NCBI RefSeq assembly: GCF_015689175.1
Contig: NZ_CP065047.1
Location: 4,712,001 to 4,776,000, forward strand
Reading direction: 5' to 3'
From: Mycobacterium kubicae
GTDB lineage: Bacteria > Actinomycetota > Actinomycetes > Mycobacteriales > Mycobacteriaceae
DNA length: 64,000 nt
Shown: positions 39,199-50,641 of the stretch, piece after piece
Numbering within the stretch: position 1 is the stretch's first letter
Layout of the letters: each line of letters starts with the position of its first letter
Notes under the pieces: generated by a model
The model's database searches: none
What the model saw: only the letters and a program-made list of their open reading frames with translations
What the model was told of the DNA's origin: nothing
Position numbers and translations under genes: made by a program

Positions 39199-41151
39199 TC
39201 ACCGACTCGCCGCGGGTTGCGAGGATTCCGCAATGAACCGCCGGGCCAGATTCGTCTGGGTGGACGCGCCGGGTTCCCACGGCGCAATCCACGGTCCGGT
39301 GCCTTCCGACTGATCCATTATTCCGCCTTCCAACCAGGTGTAGCGACCGTCCAATACGTCGTTGGTGACGCGGACGTCGGCGCTGTCGGTGTTGGTCCAC
39401 AACGCGTCGAACAGCGCTTCGACGCGCAATGTCGCTTGCTGGCAGAACAATTCGGCCAACTCGTAGGCCTGTTTACCGATCTCGGGGTTGGCGGCGCGCT
39501 GAGCTTCGGCCCGTACGCATGCCGCCGACATGGCGAACAGTTCGGCACCGATGTCGACGATCCGGCCCAGGAATCCCTGCTTCTGTTCCAACTTGGCCTG
39601 CCAGCGCGCCATCCCGTAGAAGGTGTTGCGGGCCAGCTTGCGACTGGAGCGTTCGACGAACCGCAAATGCGGCGCCAGCGGGCCGAAATCCCCGTACGCC
39701 CTCGGTCGCTGCCCCTCACCAAAGACCAACTTGGGCAACCACTTCGCGTAGAAGCCGCTCGCGCCGACGGCGGCGGTGGCCTTCTGCCGCAGGTCGGCGT
39801 CCGGCTTCGCCAGATCACCGGCGGCCATCAGGTGTGCGTCGACGGCTTCGCGAGCGATGAGCAGGCGCATGATCTCACTCGATCCCTCGAAGATGCGGTT
39901 GATGCGCAGGTCACGCAGCGACTGCTCCACCGGCGCGGCGCGCTCTCCCCGCGCCGCCAGCGAGTCGGCGGTCTCATAGCCGCGACCGCCCCGGATCTGC
40001 ATCAGATCGTCGGCGATGACGCAGGCCATCTCACTGGACCACAACTTGGCCAACGCCGCCTCGATGCGAATGTCGTTGCGGTCTTCATCGGCCATCTGAC
40101 CGGACAATTCGACCACCGCGTCGAGGGCATAGGTGGTCGCGGCCATGAACCCGATTTTGCGGGCCACCGCTTCGTGTTTGCCGATCGGCTTGCCCCATTG
40201 CACCCGCTCACCCGACCACTCGCGGGCGATCTTCAGCGACCATTTAACCGAACCGGTCGCCATTGCCGGCAGGGCCAACCGGCCGACGTTGAGTGTGGTC
40301 AGCGCGATCCGCAGCCCGTCGCCTTCGCGACCGATCAGGTTTTCGGCGGGAACGCGCACTCGGTGCATCCGGGTGACGCCGTTCTCGATGCCGCGCAATC
40401 CCATGAAGCTGTTGCGCCGCTCCACGGTGATCCCCGGTGAATCCGCCTCTACCACAAAGGCACTGATGCCACCCCGCTGCCCGTCGCTGCGCGGCACGCG
40501 CGCCATGACCACCAGCAGTTCGGCGACGACCCCGTTGGTGGTCCAAAGCTTCACACCCTCGAGTTCGTAGGCGGCACCGCCGTCGACGGGTGTCGCCGTG
40601 GAGCCCAGCCGCGCCGGGTCGGAGCCGACGTCGGGTTCGGTGAGCAGGAAGGCGGACACGGCACCGGCGGCGCAGCGCGGCAAGAACTTCCGCTTCTGCT
40701 CTTCGTTGCCCGCCAGCTTCAACGGCTCGGGCACACCGATCGACTGATGGGCCGACAGCAGCGCGCCCAGGCTGGGATGCACCGTCGACACCATCATCAA
40801 GGCCCGGTTGTAGGCGACCTGCGACATGTTCAGGCCGCCGTACTCCGACGGGATCTTCATGCCGAAGCAGCCCAGTGCGGCCAGACCTTTCACGTACTCG
40901 TCGGGAATCTTGGCGTCGCGCTCGATGACACTGCCGTCCACCGTGGTCAAGAATTCCCGCAGCTTCTCCAGGAACGCCGCGGTGCGTTGCTCGTCGGCGT
41001 CGGCCGGCCGGGGAAAGGGATGGATGAGTTCCAGGCCGAAGCGTCCCAAAAACAGTTCTTTGGCGAACGACGGCTTCTCCCAGCCGCTTTCGCGGGATTC
41101 TTCGGCGACGGCCCGGGCCTGCTCTTCGCTGACCTGCGTTTGCTGTGCCAT
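39199..41151 (-). CDS. fadE10: FadE10, acyl-CoA dehydrogenase
   Basis: The 650-residue acyl-CoA dehydrogenase is longer than the usual 380-400 residues because of a C-terminal extension (about residues 430-650), as in very-long-chain-type enzymes. Core motifs are FGMKIPSEYGGLNMSQVAYNRALM, FLLTEPDVGSDPARLGSTA, FMGLRGIENGVTRMHRVRVPAENLIG and QIRGGRGYETADSLAARGERAAPVEQSLRDLRINRIFEGSSEIMRLLIAREAVDAHL. The catalytic Glu position falls near RIFEGSSE. It would catalyse the first step of fatty acyl-CoA beta-oxidation. Confidence 0.94.
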   Translation of the reverse strand: MAQQTQVSEEQARAVAEESRESGWEKPSFAKELFLGRFGLELIHPFPRPADADEQRTAAFLEKLREFLTTVDGSVIERDAKIPDEYVKGLAALGCFGMKIPSEYGGLNMSQVAYNRALMMVSTVHPSLGALLSAHQSIGVPEPLKLAGNEEQKRKFLPRCAAGAVSAFLLTEPDVGSDPARLGSTATPVDGGAAYELEGVKLWTTNGVVAELLVVMARVPRSDGQRGGISAFVVEADSPGITVERRNSFMGLRGIENGVTRMHRVRVPAENLIGREGDGLRIALTTLNVGRLALPAMATGSVKWSLKIAREWSGERVQWGKPIGKHEAVARKIGFMAATTYALDAVVELSGQMADEDRNDIRIEAALAKLWSSEMACVIADDLMQIRGGRGYETADSLAARGERAAPVEQSLRDLRINRIFEGSSEIMRLLIAREAVDAHLMAAGDLAKPDADLRQKATAAVGASGFYAKWLPKLVFGEGQRPRAYGDFGPLAPHLRFVERSSRKLARNTFYGMARWQAKLEQKQGFLGRIVDIGAELFAMSAACVRAEAQRAANPEIGKQAYELAELFCQQATLRVEALFDALWTNTDSADVRVTNDVLDGRYTWLEGGIMDQSEGTGPWIAPWEPGASTQTNLARRFIAESSQPAASR

Positions 41152-41250
41152 CGCCGCCTCCTCGCTAACGAATCACAATGAGGCTGGAGTACCCATTTTC
41201 ACCTGGCGGCCACGGGCCGCGACCGCCGGCGCGCCGATGAGCACGGCACC

Positions 41251-41661
41251 TCAGGCGTCGAGCTCGCGCGCCACCGCCCGGACGACTTCGGAAACGCGTC
41301 GAGCCGTCTTGCGATCCGGATAGCGACCCTTGCGCAGCTCTGGCTGCACCGCGCTCTCGAGCAAGGTGATCATGTCCTCGACCATGCCGTGCAACTCGTC
41401 GGGGCTGTGCTTGTGCTCGGCCGGCGCCGTCTCCCGCCGGGTGCGCGACAGGCTAGGTGGCGGGTCGATCAGCTTGAGGCTCAAGGCCTGCGGTCCGCGC
41501 CGCCCCGAAGCGACGCCGAACTCCACCCGCTGACCGGCTTTGAGCCCCTCGACGCCCGCGGGCAACGCCGAGGAACGCACGTAGACGTCCTCGCCGTCCT
41601 CCTGGGAGAGGAAGCCGAACCCCTTGTCGGAGTCGTACCACTTCACCTTGCCGGTCGGCAC
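41251..41661 (-). CDS. cspB: CspB, cold-shock domain protein with C-terminal extension
   Basis: The 136-residue protein has a cold-shock domain (residues 1-65) with the RNA-binding motifs [11 protein letters not shown] (RNP1) and DVYVRSSAL (RNP2). A C-terminal extension of about 70 residues ([50 protein letters not shown]) sets it apart from the plain 67-residue CspA type. GTG 41661 ([10 protein letters not shown]) is the start, preceded by AGGTGAG. It would bind single-stranded RNA or DNA. Confidence 0.93.
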   Translation of the reverse strand: MPTGKVKWYDSDKGFGFLSQEDGEDVYVRSSALPAGVEGLKAGQRVEFGVASGRRGPQALSLKLIDPPPSLSRTRRETAPAEHKHSPDELHGMVEDMITLLESAVQPELRKGRYPDRKTARRVSEVVRAVARELDA

Positions 41662-41823
41662 TGGTCTCACCTGCTTGTCTGACTGGTCACTGGGATTAAC
41701 ACGAAAGACGCGTCCAGCCTGCGCAGGACGCGATGACGTTGACAGATCCTACTCGGGCGGATCCCCGGCCAGCACCCCCTGTTGACCGCCACTGGGTAGG
41801 CTGGCACTACCGCTGGAGGAGAT

Positions 41824-42231
41824 ATGCGCCTGATCCTGAACGTCATCTGGCTGGTCTTCGGTGGGCTCTGGTTGGCCCTCGGATACCTGCTGGCGGCGCT
41901 TGTCTGCTTCCTACTGATCATCACCATCCCGTTCGGGTTCGCCGCGCTACGGATCGCCTCCTACGCGCTGTGGCCGTTCGGCCGCACCATCGTCGACAAA
42001 CCCCGCGCCGGGACGGGCGCATTGATCGGCAACGTCATCTGGGTGCTGCTGTGCGGGCTGTGGCTCGCCATCGGGCACGTGCTGACCGCCACGGCGATGG
42101 CGGTCACCATCATCGGTATCCCGCTCGCGCTGGCAAACCTGAAACTGATCCCGGTCTCGCTGTTGCCGTTGGGCAAGGAGATAGTGCCCGCCGGCCCGGC
42201 CGGCACGCGACTCGAGCGGGTGCCGGCATGA
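41824..42231 (+). CDS. YccF-domain membrane protein (Rv0870c-like)
   Basis: The 135-residue protein is built from two YccF repeats (LILNVIWLVFGGLWLALGYLLAALVCFLLIITIPFGFAALRIA and ALIGNVIWVLLCGLWLAIGHVLTATAMAVTIIGIPLALANLKL), each with two membrane helices. It starts at ATG 41824 behind GGAGGAG. The ATGA overlap with moaA2 shows co-translation, though no functional link to molybdopterin synthesis is known. Confidence 0.88.
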   Translation: MRLILNVIWLVFGGLWLALGYLLAALVCFLLIITIPFGFAALRIASYALWPFGRTIVDKPRAGTGALIGNVIWVLLCGLWLAIGHVLTATAMAVTIIGIPLALANLKLIPVSLLPLGKEIVPAGPAGTRLERVPA

Positions 42232-43316
42232 CGCTGACCGCGTTGGGGGTCCCCTCGGTGCGCCGGAGCCGGCCGGTTCCGGCAAACGTCGGCGGCGCAC
42301 CCGCACCCACCACCGGACCGTTGGTCGACACGTTCGGCAGGGCCGCCACCGATCTGCGGGTCTCGCTGACCGACCGCTGCAATCTGCGCTGTACCTACTG
42401 CATGCCCGCCGAGGGCCTCGACTGGCTGCCCGGTGAGCAACTGTTGCGGGCCGACGAGCTGGCCCGGCTGCTGCGTATCGCGGTCACCCGGTTGGGCATC
42501 ACCAGTGTGCGGTTCACCGGCGGGGAGCCGCTGGTGGCCCGCCACCTCGACACGGTGATCGCCGTGGCGGCCGGCCTTCAGCCCCGCCCCGAGATCTCGC
42601 TGACCACTAACGGGGTGAGCTTGGCGCGCCGGGCCGCCGCTTTGGCCCAAGCCGGCCTGAACCGGGTCAACGTGTCGCTGGACAGCGTCGACCGCGCCCA
42701 CTTCGCCGCCATCACCCGGCGCGACCGGCTCACCGATGTGCTCGACGGCTTGGCCGCCGCCAAGCAAGCCGGCCTGGCGCCGGTGAAGGTCAACGCCGTC
42801 CTGGATCCCGTCACCGGCCGCGAGGACGTCGTCGAGCTGCTGCGGTTCTGCCTCACCCATGGCTACCAGCTGCGCGTCATCGAGCAGATGCCGCTGGACG
42901 CCGGGCACCGCTGGCGCCGCGACGCCGCGCTCAGCGCCGACGATGTGCTGGCGGCGCTGCGGCCGCACTTTCGGCTGCGGCCCGACCCGGCGCCGCGCGG
43001 TTCGGCGCCCGCCGAGCTGTGGCTTGTCGACACCGGCCCCGACACCCCGTCCGGGAAGTTCGGGGTGATCGCTTCGGTCTCACACGCCTTCTGCTCCACG
43101 TGCGACCGCACCCGGCTCACCGCCGACGGCCAGATCCGCAGCTGCTTGTTCGCCACCGAGGAGACCGATCTGCGCGCCCTGCTGCGCAGCGGCGCCAGCG
43201 ACGACGCGATCGAGGCGGCGTGGCGCGCCGCCATGTGGGCCAAACCCGCCGGGCATGGCATCAACGATCCCGACTTCCACCAGCCTGAGCGCCCGATGAG
43301 TGCGATCGGTGGCTAG
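42228..43316 (+). CDS. moaA2: MoaA2, GTP 3',8-cyclase (molybdenum cofactor biosynthesis)
   Basis: The 362-residue radical SAM protein carries out the first step of molybdopterin synthesis. The N-terminal cluster motif is CNLRCTYCMP, followed by VRFTGGEPL. The C-terminal cluster Cys residues are in FCSTCDRTRLTADGQIRSCLF. The chain ends in Gly-Gly, needed for activity in MoaA proteins. The start ATG 42228 overlaps the YccF gene stop. The moaD2 gene begins inside its last codons. Confidence 0.94.
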   Translation: MTLTALGVPSVRRSRPVPANVGGAPAPTTGPLVDTFGRAATDLRVSLTDRCNLRCTYCMPAEGLDWLPGEQLLRADELARLLRIAVTRLGITSVRFTGGEPLVARHLDTVIAVAAGLQPRPEISLTTNGVSLARRAAALAQAGLNRVNVSLDSVDRAHFAAITRRDRLTDVLDGLAAAKQAGLAPVKVNAVLDPVTGREDVVELLRFCLTHGYQLRVIEQMPLDAGHRWRRDAALSADDVLAALRPHFRLRPDPAPRGSAPAELWLVDTGPDTPSGKFGVIASVSHAFCSTCDRTRLTADGQIRSCLFATEETDLRALLRSGASDDAIEAAWRAAMWAKPAGHGINDPDFHQPERPMSAIGG

Positions 43317-43599
43317 CCCCGCGGTGCGCCCGGCCGGCGAGTCCGGCCCGTTGCGGGTGACGGTGCGCTATTTCGCCGCCGCCCGCGCGGCTGCGGGCTG
43401 CGAGTCCGAGATCGTGACGCTCCCAGCCGGCACCTCGGTGGCCGGGCTGGTGGAGATCCTGGCTGTGCGCAGCGACCGGCTGTCCACGGTGTTGCGCCGA
43501 TGCTCATACCTGCGGGACGGAATTGCCGTCCGAGATGACACCACGGTGTTATCCGCCGGCGACACCGTTGACGTACTCCCGCCGTTCGCCGGCGGATGA
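43309..43599 (+). CDS. moaD2: MoaD2, molybdopterin synthase small subunit
   Basis: The 96-residue ubiquitin-like sulfur carrier has VTVRYFAAARAAAGCESEIVTL at its start and ends DTVDVLPPFAGG, the C-terminal Gly-Gly that becomes the thiocarboxylate. The start is assigned to GTG 43309, overlapping moaA2 by 8 nt; GTG 43300 is possible. It partners MoaE2, encoded on the other strand 1.4 kb away. Confidence 0.9.
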   Translation: MASPAVRPAGESGPLRVTVRYFAAARAAAGCESEIVTLPAGTSVAGLVEILAVRSDRLSTVLRRCSYLRDGIAVRDDTTVLSAGDTVDVLPPFAGG

Positions 43600-43602
43600 A
43601 AC

Positions 43603-43618
43603 TGTGAAATATCTCACG
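43603..43618. promoter_or_regulatory. CRP-type binding site upstream of rpfA
   Basis: TGTGAAATATCTCACG matches TGTGA-N6-TCACA with one mismatch at the last base. It lies about 420 nt upstream of the rpfA start and about 215 nt upstream of the riboswitch, directly after the moaD2 stop. M. tuberculosis CRP (Rv3676) is reported to regulate rpfA, so this is likely the promoter-proximal site. Confidence 0.78.
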
Positions 43619-43818
43619 TAACGGATCGATAACGACACGGCCACACCCTGATTGCGGGCTGTTATGAGCTGGGGAAACGCGAGCCGCTGCAGGCGTTTCC
43701 GTTGTGGCTGTGAGGGAAACGCCGACTTTTGGCAGACGTGACGCGACCGGCTGAACCCGCTACCGTCTGCGATGGCTCGTCACACCGAACCCAAGCGACA
43801 AGCCTCCCTCCTCTACAG

Positions 43819-44877
<1,059 letters not shown>

Positions 44878-44899
44878 CGGGCGTTCAAGAACCATCAGT

Positions 44900-44951
44900 A
44901 CGCAGGCCCCCGCAAGCGGTGCAGCACACCGCTGTTTGCGGGGGTCTGCGT
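44900..44951. terminator. Long hairpin terminator between rpfA and moaE2
   Basis: A stem of about 22 bp with few mismatches (ACGCAG-CCCCCGCAA-CGGTG against CACCG-TTTGCGGGGG-CTGCGT) encloses a short loop. It lies between the convergent rpfA and moaE2 genes, 23 nt after rpfA and 13 nt past moaE2, so it could stop transcription from both sides. It has no clear U-run, which is common in mycobacteria. Confidence 0.75.
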
Positions 44952-44964
44952 GCTGATCAGCTGA

Positions 44965-45390
44965 TCAGGCCGAGCCAACCCATTCTTCGGTTCCGTCCTC
45001 GAAGAACTGGTGCTTCCACACCGGCAGCCGCTCCTTGATGGTGTCGACCAAGCGCGCGCAGGTAGCAAACGCGGCGTGGCGATGGTCGGCAGCGACCGCG
45101 GCCACCAGGGCGGCTTCCCCGATGTGCAATGCGCCGACGCGGTGACTGGCCGCCACGGCACGCACCCCGGTCGCCGACTCGGCCACCTCTGCGACCACTT
45201 CAGCAAAGACTTGCCCCGCCGACGGGTGCGCGGAGTACTCCAGTCGCCGCACGCCGCGTCCGCCGTCGTGGTCGCGGATCACCCCGACGAAACCGACGAC
45301 GGCCCCGGCAGACTGGTGGCTGACCAGTTCCTCATGTTCGGCCAGAGATATCGGCTGCTCGGTGACCTCGGCCCGCACGACGACCGTCAT
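44965..45390 (-). CDS. moaE2: MoaE2, molybdopterin synthase large subunit
   Basis: The 141-residue protein transfers sulfur from MoaD2 to precursor Z. It has [53 protein letters not shown] and [24 protein letters not shown] with the conserved Lys residues. ATG 45390 overlaps the mog stop by 4 nt, so it is last in the operon of the Rv0863-like gene, moaC2, mog and moaE2. Confidence 0.93.
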   Translation of the reverse strand: MTVVVRAEVTEQPISLAEHEELVSHQSAGAVVGFVGVIRDHDGGRGVRRLEYSAHPSAGQVFAEVVAEVAESATGVRAVAASHRVGALHIGEAALVAAVAADHRHAAFATCARLVDTIKERLPVWKHQFFEDGTEEWVGSA

Positions 45391-45866
45391 CGCTGGTGGT
45401 CTTGGCCGGCCAACTGATCGAGCGCATGGTTTAGGACGTTTTCCAGCACGCCCAGCCCGTCGCGAACCCCGCCGGGCGAACCGGGCAGATTGATCACGAG
45501 CGTGCGCCCGGCCACCCCGCACACCCCGCGGGAGAGGATCGACGTCGGCACCTTGGGCAGACCGGAGCGGCGGATCTCGTCGGCCAGGCCCGGGATGATG
45601 AAGTCCAGCACGGCCACGGTCTGTTCCGGAGTGCTGTCGGTGGGCGAGATTCCGGTGCCGCCGGAGGTGATGATCACGTCGACTTCCTCGTCGAGCGCGT
45701 CGTGCAACGCTTCGCCGACCGGGTTTCCGTCGGCCACCACCACGGGCTCACCCGAGGCGATCCCGCGTTGCTGCAGCCATTCGACGATGATCGGGCCGCA
45801 TTCGTCGGTATAGACACCGGCCGACGCGCGGGTGGAGGAAATGATCACTCGTGCAGATCGGCTCAT
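45387..45866 (-). CDS. mog: Mog/MoaB, molybdopterin adenylyltransferase-like protein
   Basis: The 159-residue protein binds molybdopterin and would adenylate it before metal insertion. It has the family motif [20 protein letters not shown] and [19 protein letters not shown] 45866 was chosen over an ATG four codons upstream because it overlaps the moaC2 stop as ATGA, the same coupling as at its own end. Confidence 0.92.
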   Translation of the reverse strand: MSRSARVIISSTRASAGVYTDECGPIIVEWLQQRGIASGEPVVVADGNPVGEALHDALDEEVDVIITSGGTGISPTDSTPEQTVAVLDFIIPGLADEIRRSGLPKVPTSILSRGVCGVAGRTLVINLPGSPGGVRDGLGVLENVLNHALDQLAGQDHQR

Positions 45867-46378
45867 GGTCGTGTCCAACTTCCGCTACGCCCGCCTTCTT
45901 TGCGGAGCACCCGAATGTCGTCGATGCGCGCGCTCCGGTCGACGGCTTTGATCATGTCGTAGAGGGTGAGGCCCGCCACGCTGACGGCGGTCAGGGCTTC
46001 CATTTCGACACCGGTGCGGTCGGTGCTGCGCACGGTCGCGGTGATCTCGATGTCCGTTTCCCCGACGGTGAAGTCGACGTCGACTCCGGTCAGGGCGAGT
46101 TGATGGCACAACGGGATGAGGTCACTGGTGTGTTTGGCGGCCAGGATGGCGGCGACCCGCGCGGTGGCCAGTGCATCGCCCTTGGGCAAGCCGCCGCGGG
46201 AGATCAGCGCCACCACCTCAGCGGATGTGCGCAGCGCCCCCGCGGCGACGGCGGTGCGTCGGGTGGTCACCTTCTCGGTGACGTCGACCATGTGCGCCGC
46301 CCCCTGCTCATCCAGGTGTGACAGCGCGTTCACCGGGGCGTCGGGGGAAACCCCGCTAGCCCCGGCTGAGCTGGTCAT
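45863..46378 (-). CDS. moaC2: MoaC2, cyclic pyranopterin monophosphate synthase
   Basis: The 171-residue enzyme converts the MoaA product to precursor Z. It has [40 protein letters not shown] and [31 protein letters not shown], the MoaC catalytic segment with Lys and Asp residues. It overlaps mog by 4 nt. With MoaA2/MoaD2 on the opposite side of rpfA, the window holds a near-complete molybdopterin set. Confidence 0.93.
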   Translation of the reverse strand: MTSSAGASGVSPDAPVNALSHLDEQGAAHMVDVTEKVTTRRTAVAAGALRTSAEVVALISRGGLPKGDALATARVAAILAAKHTSDLIPLCHQLALTGVDVDFTVGETDIEITATVRSTDRTGVEMEALTAVSVAGLTLYDMIKAVDRSARIDDIRVLRKEGGRSGSWTRP

Positions 46379-46387
46379 CGCACGGGC

Positions 46388-46594
46388 CTACCAGTTGACG
46401 TCCGTCACTGGATGGACGTAGGGGAGGGTATCGGCGTCCACCGGGAACGCCACCTCACCGAACGGCGACAACGCGCCCGTGCGGTCGGTCACCAGTTCGC
46501 TCACCGCGTGGTCGTCCGGGTCTGTGGTCGGCCAGCCGTTGTCTACATACCTGGGTTTGCGTGCCTTGCCGTCTGTGTCAGCCACGGGGTCCAT
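46388..46594 (-). CDS. Small conserved protein (Rv0863-like)
   Basis: This 68-residue acidic protein starts [20 protein letters not shown] and ends [12 protein letters not shown], with no membrane segment or known motif. ATG 46594 leaves 62 nt to the divergent gene; a longer frame upstream would run into that gene's promoter. It is 9 nt ahead of moaC2, so it heads the molybdopterin operon. It matches Rv0863 by position. Function unknown. Confidence 0.75.
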   Translation of the reverse strand: MDPVADTDGKARKPRYVDNGWPTTDPDDHAVSELVTDRTGALSPFGEVAFPVDADTLPYVHPVTDVNW

Positions 46595-46656
46595 TCTGAC
46601 AGGTCGCACACCCGGCCGCGGCGCAAGGCTGCCGGTGCGGCCTACGCTGATCAGCA

Positions 46657-48918
46657 ATGACCGAACAAACCCCGGATATTCCGCTGGGGTCGTGGCTGGC
46701 CGACTTGTCCGACGAGCGGCTGATTCGGCTGCTCGAACTGCGGCCCGATCTGGCCCAACCCCCACCTGGCAGCATCGCCGCGCTCGCCGCGCGCGCGCAG
46801 GCTCGTCAGTCGGTCAAGGCTGCCACCGATGAGCTGGACTTTCTGCGCCTGGCCGTCATCGATGCCCTACTGGTTCTGCAGGCCGACGTCGAGCCGGTGG
46901 CCGTCACCAAACTGCTGGCGCTGCTGGGTGAGCACGCGCCCGAAGCCGACATCGTCGGCGCCCTGGACGACTTGAAAGCGCGGGCTTTGGCCTGGGGTGA
47001 CACCGCGGTACGGGTGCCCGCCGACGCCGCCACGGCGCTGCCCTGGCATCCCGGCCAAGTCACCCTGGAAGACCGGGTGCGCAGCGGCGAGGAGATCGCC
47101 GCGTTGATCGACGGCCTCGACGAAGCGCAGCGCGACGTCCTGGAACGGCTGCTGGAAGGGTCCCCGATGGGCCGCACCCGCGACGCGGCACCCGGCGCGC
47201 CAGCGGACCGGCCGGTGCCGCGTCTGCTCGCGACCGGACTGCTGCGCCGCATCGATGCCGAGACGGTGATCTTGCCCCGCCATGTCGGGCAGGTGCTGCG
47301 TGGGGAGCGGCCCGGTCCGATGCAGCTGACCGCGCCGGACCCGGTGGTGGTCACCACCACCCCCGCAGACGCCGATGCGGTGGCCGCCGGTGCGGTCATC
47401 GACCTGCTGCGCGACGTCGACGTGCTGCTGGAGAATCTCGGCACCACCCCGGTTGCCGAACTGCGCAGCGGCGGGCTGGGGGTGCGGGAGGTCAAGCGCC
47501 TGGCCAAGGCGAGCGGCATGGACGAGCCGCGGCTGGGCCTGATCCTCGAGCTTGCTTCCGCTTCCGGCCTGATCGCCAGCGGCGTGCCCGAGCCCGTCCC
47601 CGCCTACGGGGACGGGCCGTACTGGGCGCCGACGGCGACCGCCGACCGGTTCACCTCGCTGTCCGCCGCCGAACGTTGGCACCTGCTGGCCTGCACCTGG
47701 CTGGATCTGCCCGGCCGCCCGGCGCTGATCGGCACCCGCGGTCCCGACGGCAAACCCTATGGCGCACTGTCGGATTCGTTGTTTTCCACGGCCGCCCCGC
47801 TGGATCGCCGACTGTTGCTGGACATGCTGGCCGAGTTGCCCCCCGGGGCTGGCGTCGACGTCACCAGCGCATCCGAGGCCTTGCTCTGGCGTCGCCCGCG
47901 CTGGGCCCGGCGGTTGCAGCCGGGGCCCGTCGCAGATCTGCTGGGTGAGGGCCACGCGTTGGGGCTGATCGGTCGCGGGGCCATCAGCACCGCAGGCCGC
48001 GCCCTGCTGGACCACCACGACGACGCCGCCGCCACCGCGATCAACGCGATGAGCAAAGCGCTGCCCAAACCGATCGACCACTTCTTGGTGCAGGCTGACC
48101 TGACCATCGTCGTGCCCGGCCCGCTGGAACGGGATCTGGCCGAGGAGTTGAGCACCGTCGCCACCGTGGAGTCGGCGGGGACCGCGATGGTGTACCGGGT
48201 CAGCGAGGCCTCCATCCGGCACGCCCTCGATATCGGCAAAACCCGCGACTGGATGCACGCGTTCTTTGCAGGGCATTCGAAAACGCCTGTACCGCAGGGG
48301 CTTAGCTACCTCATCGACGATGTGGCCCGGCGGCACGGTCAGCTGCGGATCGGCATGGCCACCTCGTTCGTGCGCTGCGAGGACCCCGCGTTGCTGGCCC
48401 AGGCCATCTCGGCGCCCGCAGCCGAGGAATTGCAGCTGCGCGCACTGGCGCCGACGGTGGCGGTTTCGCCCGCGCCGATTGGCGAAGTGCTCGCGGCGCT
48501 GCGCAGTGCGGGCTTCGCACCGGCGGCAGAAGACTCCACCGGCGCCATCGTGGACGTGCGGACCCGGGGCGCCCGGGTGGCCGCGCCGCAGCGGCGCTCC
48601 CCCTACCGCCCGCCGCCGCGGCCCAGCACCGACACCCTCAACGCGGTGGTGGCGGTTCTGCGCAAAGTGACTGCCGCCCCGTTCGGCAACATCCGTGTCG
48701 ACCCGGCCGTCGCGATGGCGCTACTGCAGCGCGCGGCCAGAGACCAGGAGACCGTGTTGATCGGGTACCTCGACGCCGCCGGGGTCGCCACCCAACGGGT
48801 GGTCTCTCCGATCATCATCCGCGGTGGCCAATTGACGGCCTACGACTCGGGCTCCGGGCGGCTGCGCGAGTTCGCCATCCATCGCATCACGTCGGTGGTG
48901 TCGGCCGACGCAGGATAA
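46657..48918 (+). CDS. Helicase-associated protein, XPB/Ssl2-like N-terminal domain (Rv0862c-like)
   Basis: The 753-residue protein has a helical repeat-like body and a helicase XPB/Ssl2-type domain near the C-terminus ([37 protein letters not shown]), ending in a WYL-like beta part ([30 protein letters not shown]). It lacks Walker motifs, so it is not itself a helicase. It lies 56 nt upstream of ercc3 in the same direction and is a likely partner in DNA repair. Confidence 0.88.
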   Translation: MTEQTPDIPLGSWLADLSDERLIRLLELRPDLAQPPPGSIAALAARAQARQSVKAATDELDFLRLAVIDALLVLQADVEPVAVTKLLALLGEHAPEADIVGALDDLKARALAWGDTAVRVPADAATALPWHPGQVTLEDRVRSGEEIAALIDGLDEAQRDVLERLLEGSPMGRTRDAAPGAPADRPVPRLLATGLLRRIDAETVILPRHVGQVLRGERPGPMQLTAPDPVVVTTTPADADAVAAGAVIDLLRDVDVLLENLGTTPVAELRSGGLGVREVKRLAKASGMDEPRLGLILELASASGLIASGVPEPVPAYGDGPYWAPTATADRFTSLSAAERWHLLACTWLDLPGRPALIGTRGPDGKPYGALSDSLFSTAAPLDRRLLLDMLAELPPGAGVDVTSASEALLWRRPRWARRLQPGPVADLLGEGHALGLIGRGAISTAGRALLDHHDDAAATAINAMSKALPKPIDHFLVQADLTIVVPGPLERDLAEELSTVATVESAGTAMVYRVSEASIRHALDIGKTRDWMHAFFAGHSKTPVPQGLSYLIDDVARRHGQLRIGMATSFVRCEDPALLAQAISAPAAEELQLRALAPTVAVSPAPIGEVLAALRSAGFAPAAEDSTGAIVDVRTRGARVAAPQRRSPYRPPPRPSTDTLNAVVAVLRKVTAAPFGNIRVDPAVAMALLQRAARDQETVLIGYLDAAGVATQRVVSPIIIRGGQLTAYDSGSGRLREFAIHRITSVVSADAG

Positions 48919-48974
48919 TGGACTCATGACCCCCGGCGACGATGCAGAGGGAGCGATGAGGAGGAGCGGCGCCA

Positions 48975-50624
48975 TTGACTGACGGACCGTTGATTGTGCA
49001 GTCCGATAAGACGGTGCTGCTGGAAGTCGACCATGACTTGGCCGACGCCGCACGCGCCGCCATCGCGCCGTTCGCGGAGCTGGAACGCGCGCCCGAGCAC
49101 GTGCACACCTACCGCATCACCCCGCTGGCGTTGTGGAACGCCCGCGCCGCCGGCCACGACGCCGAGCAGGTCGTCGACGCGCTGGTCAGCTTCTCCCGCT
49201 ACGCGGTTCCCCAGCCGCTGCTGGTCGACATCGTCGACACCATGGCGCGCTACGGCCGCCTGCAACTGGTGAAGAATCCCGCACACGGGTTGACGCTGGT
49301 CAGCCTGGATCGCGCCGTGCTCGAGGAGGTGCTGCGCAACAAGAAGATCGCCCCGATGCTGGGCGCCCGCATCGACGACGACACCGTCGTCGTGCACCCC
49401 AGCGAGCGGGGCCGGGTCAAGCAGATGTTGCTGAAGATCGGTTGGCCCGCCGAGGATCTTGCCGGTTACGTCGACGGCGAAGCGCACCAGATCGACCTGC
49501 AACCCGACGGCTGGGAGCTGCGCGACTATCAGCAGATGGCCGCGGACTCGTTCTGGGCGGGCGGCTCGGGCGTGGTCGTCCTGCCCTGTGGCGCCGGGAA
49601 GACGTTGGTGGGGGCGGCGGCGATGGCCAAAGCCAGTGCGACGACGCTGATCCTGGTCACCAATGTGGTGGCGGCCCGGCAGTGGAAGCGTGAGCTGGTC
49701 GCCCGCACGTCGCTGACCGAGGATGAGATCGGCGAATATTCCGGAGAGCGCAAGGAGATCCGTCCGGTCACCATCTCGACCTACCAGATGGTCACCCGTC
49801 GCACCAAAGGCGAGTACCGGCATCTGGAACTGTTCGACAGCCGCGACTGGGGGCTGATCATCTACGACGAGGTGCACCTGCTGCCGGCGCCGGTGTTCCG
49901 GATGACCGCCGACCTGCAGTCCAGACGGCGCCTGGGGCTGACCGCCACCTTGATCCGCGAAGACGGCCGCGAAGGCGACGTGTTCTCCCTCATCGGCCCC
50001 AAACGCTACGACGCGCCGTGGAAAGACATTGAGGCACAAGGCTGGATCGCGCCTGCCGAGTGCGTCGAGGTCCGGGTCACCATGACCGACAACGAACGCA
50101 TGATGTACGCCACCGCCGAACCCGAGGAGCGCTACCGGCTGTGCTCGACGGTGCACACGAAAATTGCTGTGGTCAAATCGATTCTGGCCAAGCATCCCGG
50201 TGAGCAGACCTTGGTGATCGGCGCCTACCTCGACCAACTCGAGGAACTGGGCACCGAACTGAACGCTCCGGTGATCCAGGGCTCGACCAGGACCAAGGAA
50301 CGCGAAGCGCTGTTCGACGGCTTCCGCCGCGGCGAGATCTCCACCCTGGTGGTCTCCAAGGTGGCCAACTTCTCCATCGACTTGCCGGAAGCCTCTGTGG
50401 CGGTGCAGGTTTCGGGGACGTTCGGCTCGCGGCAGGAGGAGGCGCAGCGGTTGGGCCGGCTGTTGCGGCCCAAGGCCGACGGTGGGGGCGCGATCTTCTA
50501 CTCGGTGGTGGCGCGCGACAGTTTGGACGCCGAATACGCCGCGCACCGGCAGCGGTTCCTGGCCGAGCAGGGCTACGGCTACATCATCCGCGACGCCGAC
50601 GACCTGCTGGGTCCGGCGATCTAA
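48975..50624 (+). CDS. ercc3: Ercc3/XPB, superfamily 2 DNA repair helicase
   Basis: The 549-residue helicase starts at TTG 48975 with GAGGAG 7 nt upstream. Motif I is PCGAGKTLVGA, motif II is YDEVHLL, motif III GLTATLIREDG and motif VI QRLGRLLRP; RED-like and thumb segments of the XPB family are present. It unwinds DNA 3' to 5' using ATP, as known for mycobacterial XPB. It follows the XPB-N-domain gene, probably as an operon, and is convergent with the thiolase-like gene. Confidence 0.95.
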   Translation: MTDGPLIVQSDKTVLLEVDHDLADAARAAIAPFAELERAPEHVHTYRITPLALWNARAAGHDAEQVVDALVSFSRYAVPQPLLVDIVDTMARYGRLQLVKNPAHGLTLVSLDRAVLEEVLRNKKIAPMLGARIDDDTVVVHPSERGRVKQMLLKIGWPAEDLAGYVDGEAHQIDLQPDGWELRDYQQMAADSFWAGGSGVVVLPCGAGKTLVGAAAMAKASATTLILVTNVVAARQWKRELVARTSLTEDEIGEYSGERKEIRPVTISTYQMVTRRTKGEYRHLELFDSRDWGLIIYDEVHLLPAPVFRMTADLQSRRRLGLTATLIREDGREGDVFSLIGPKRYDAPWKDIEAQGWIAPAECVEVRVTMTDNERMMYATAEPEERYRLCSTVHTKIAVVKSILAKHPGEQTLVIGAYLDQLEELGTELNAPVIQGSTRTKEREALFDGFRRGEISTLVVSKVANFSIDLPEASVAVQVSGTFGSRQEEAQRLGRLLRPKADGGGAIFYSVVARDSLDAEYAAHRQRFLAEQGYGYIIRDADDLLGPAI

Positions 50625-50641
50625 GCGGCCACACGCTGGAT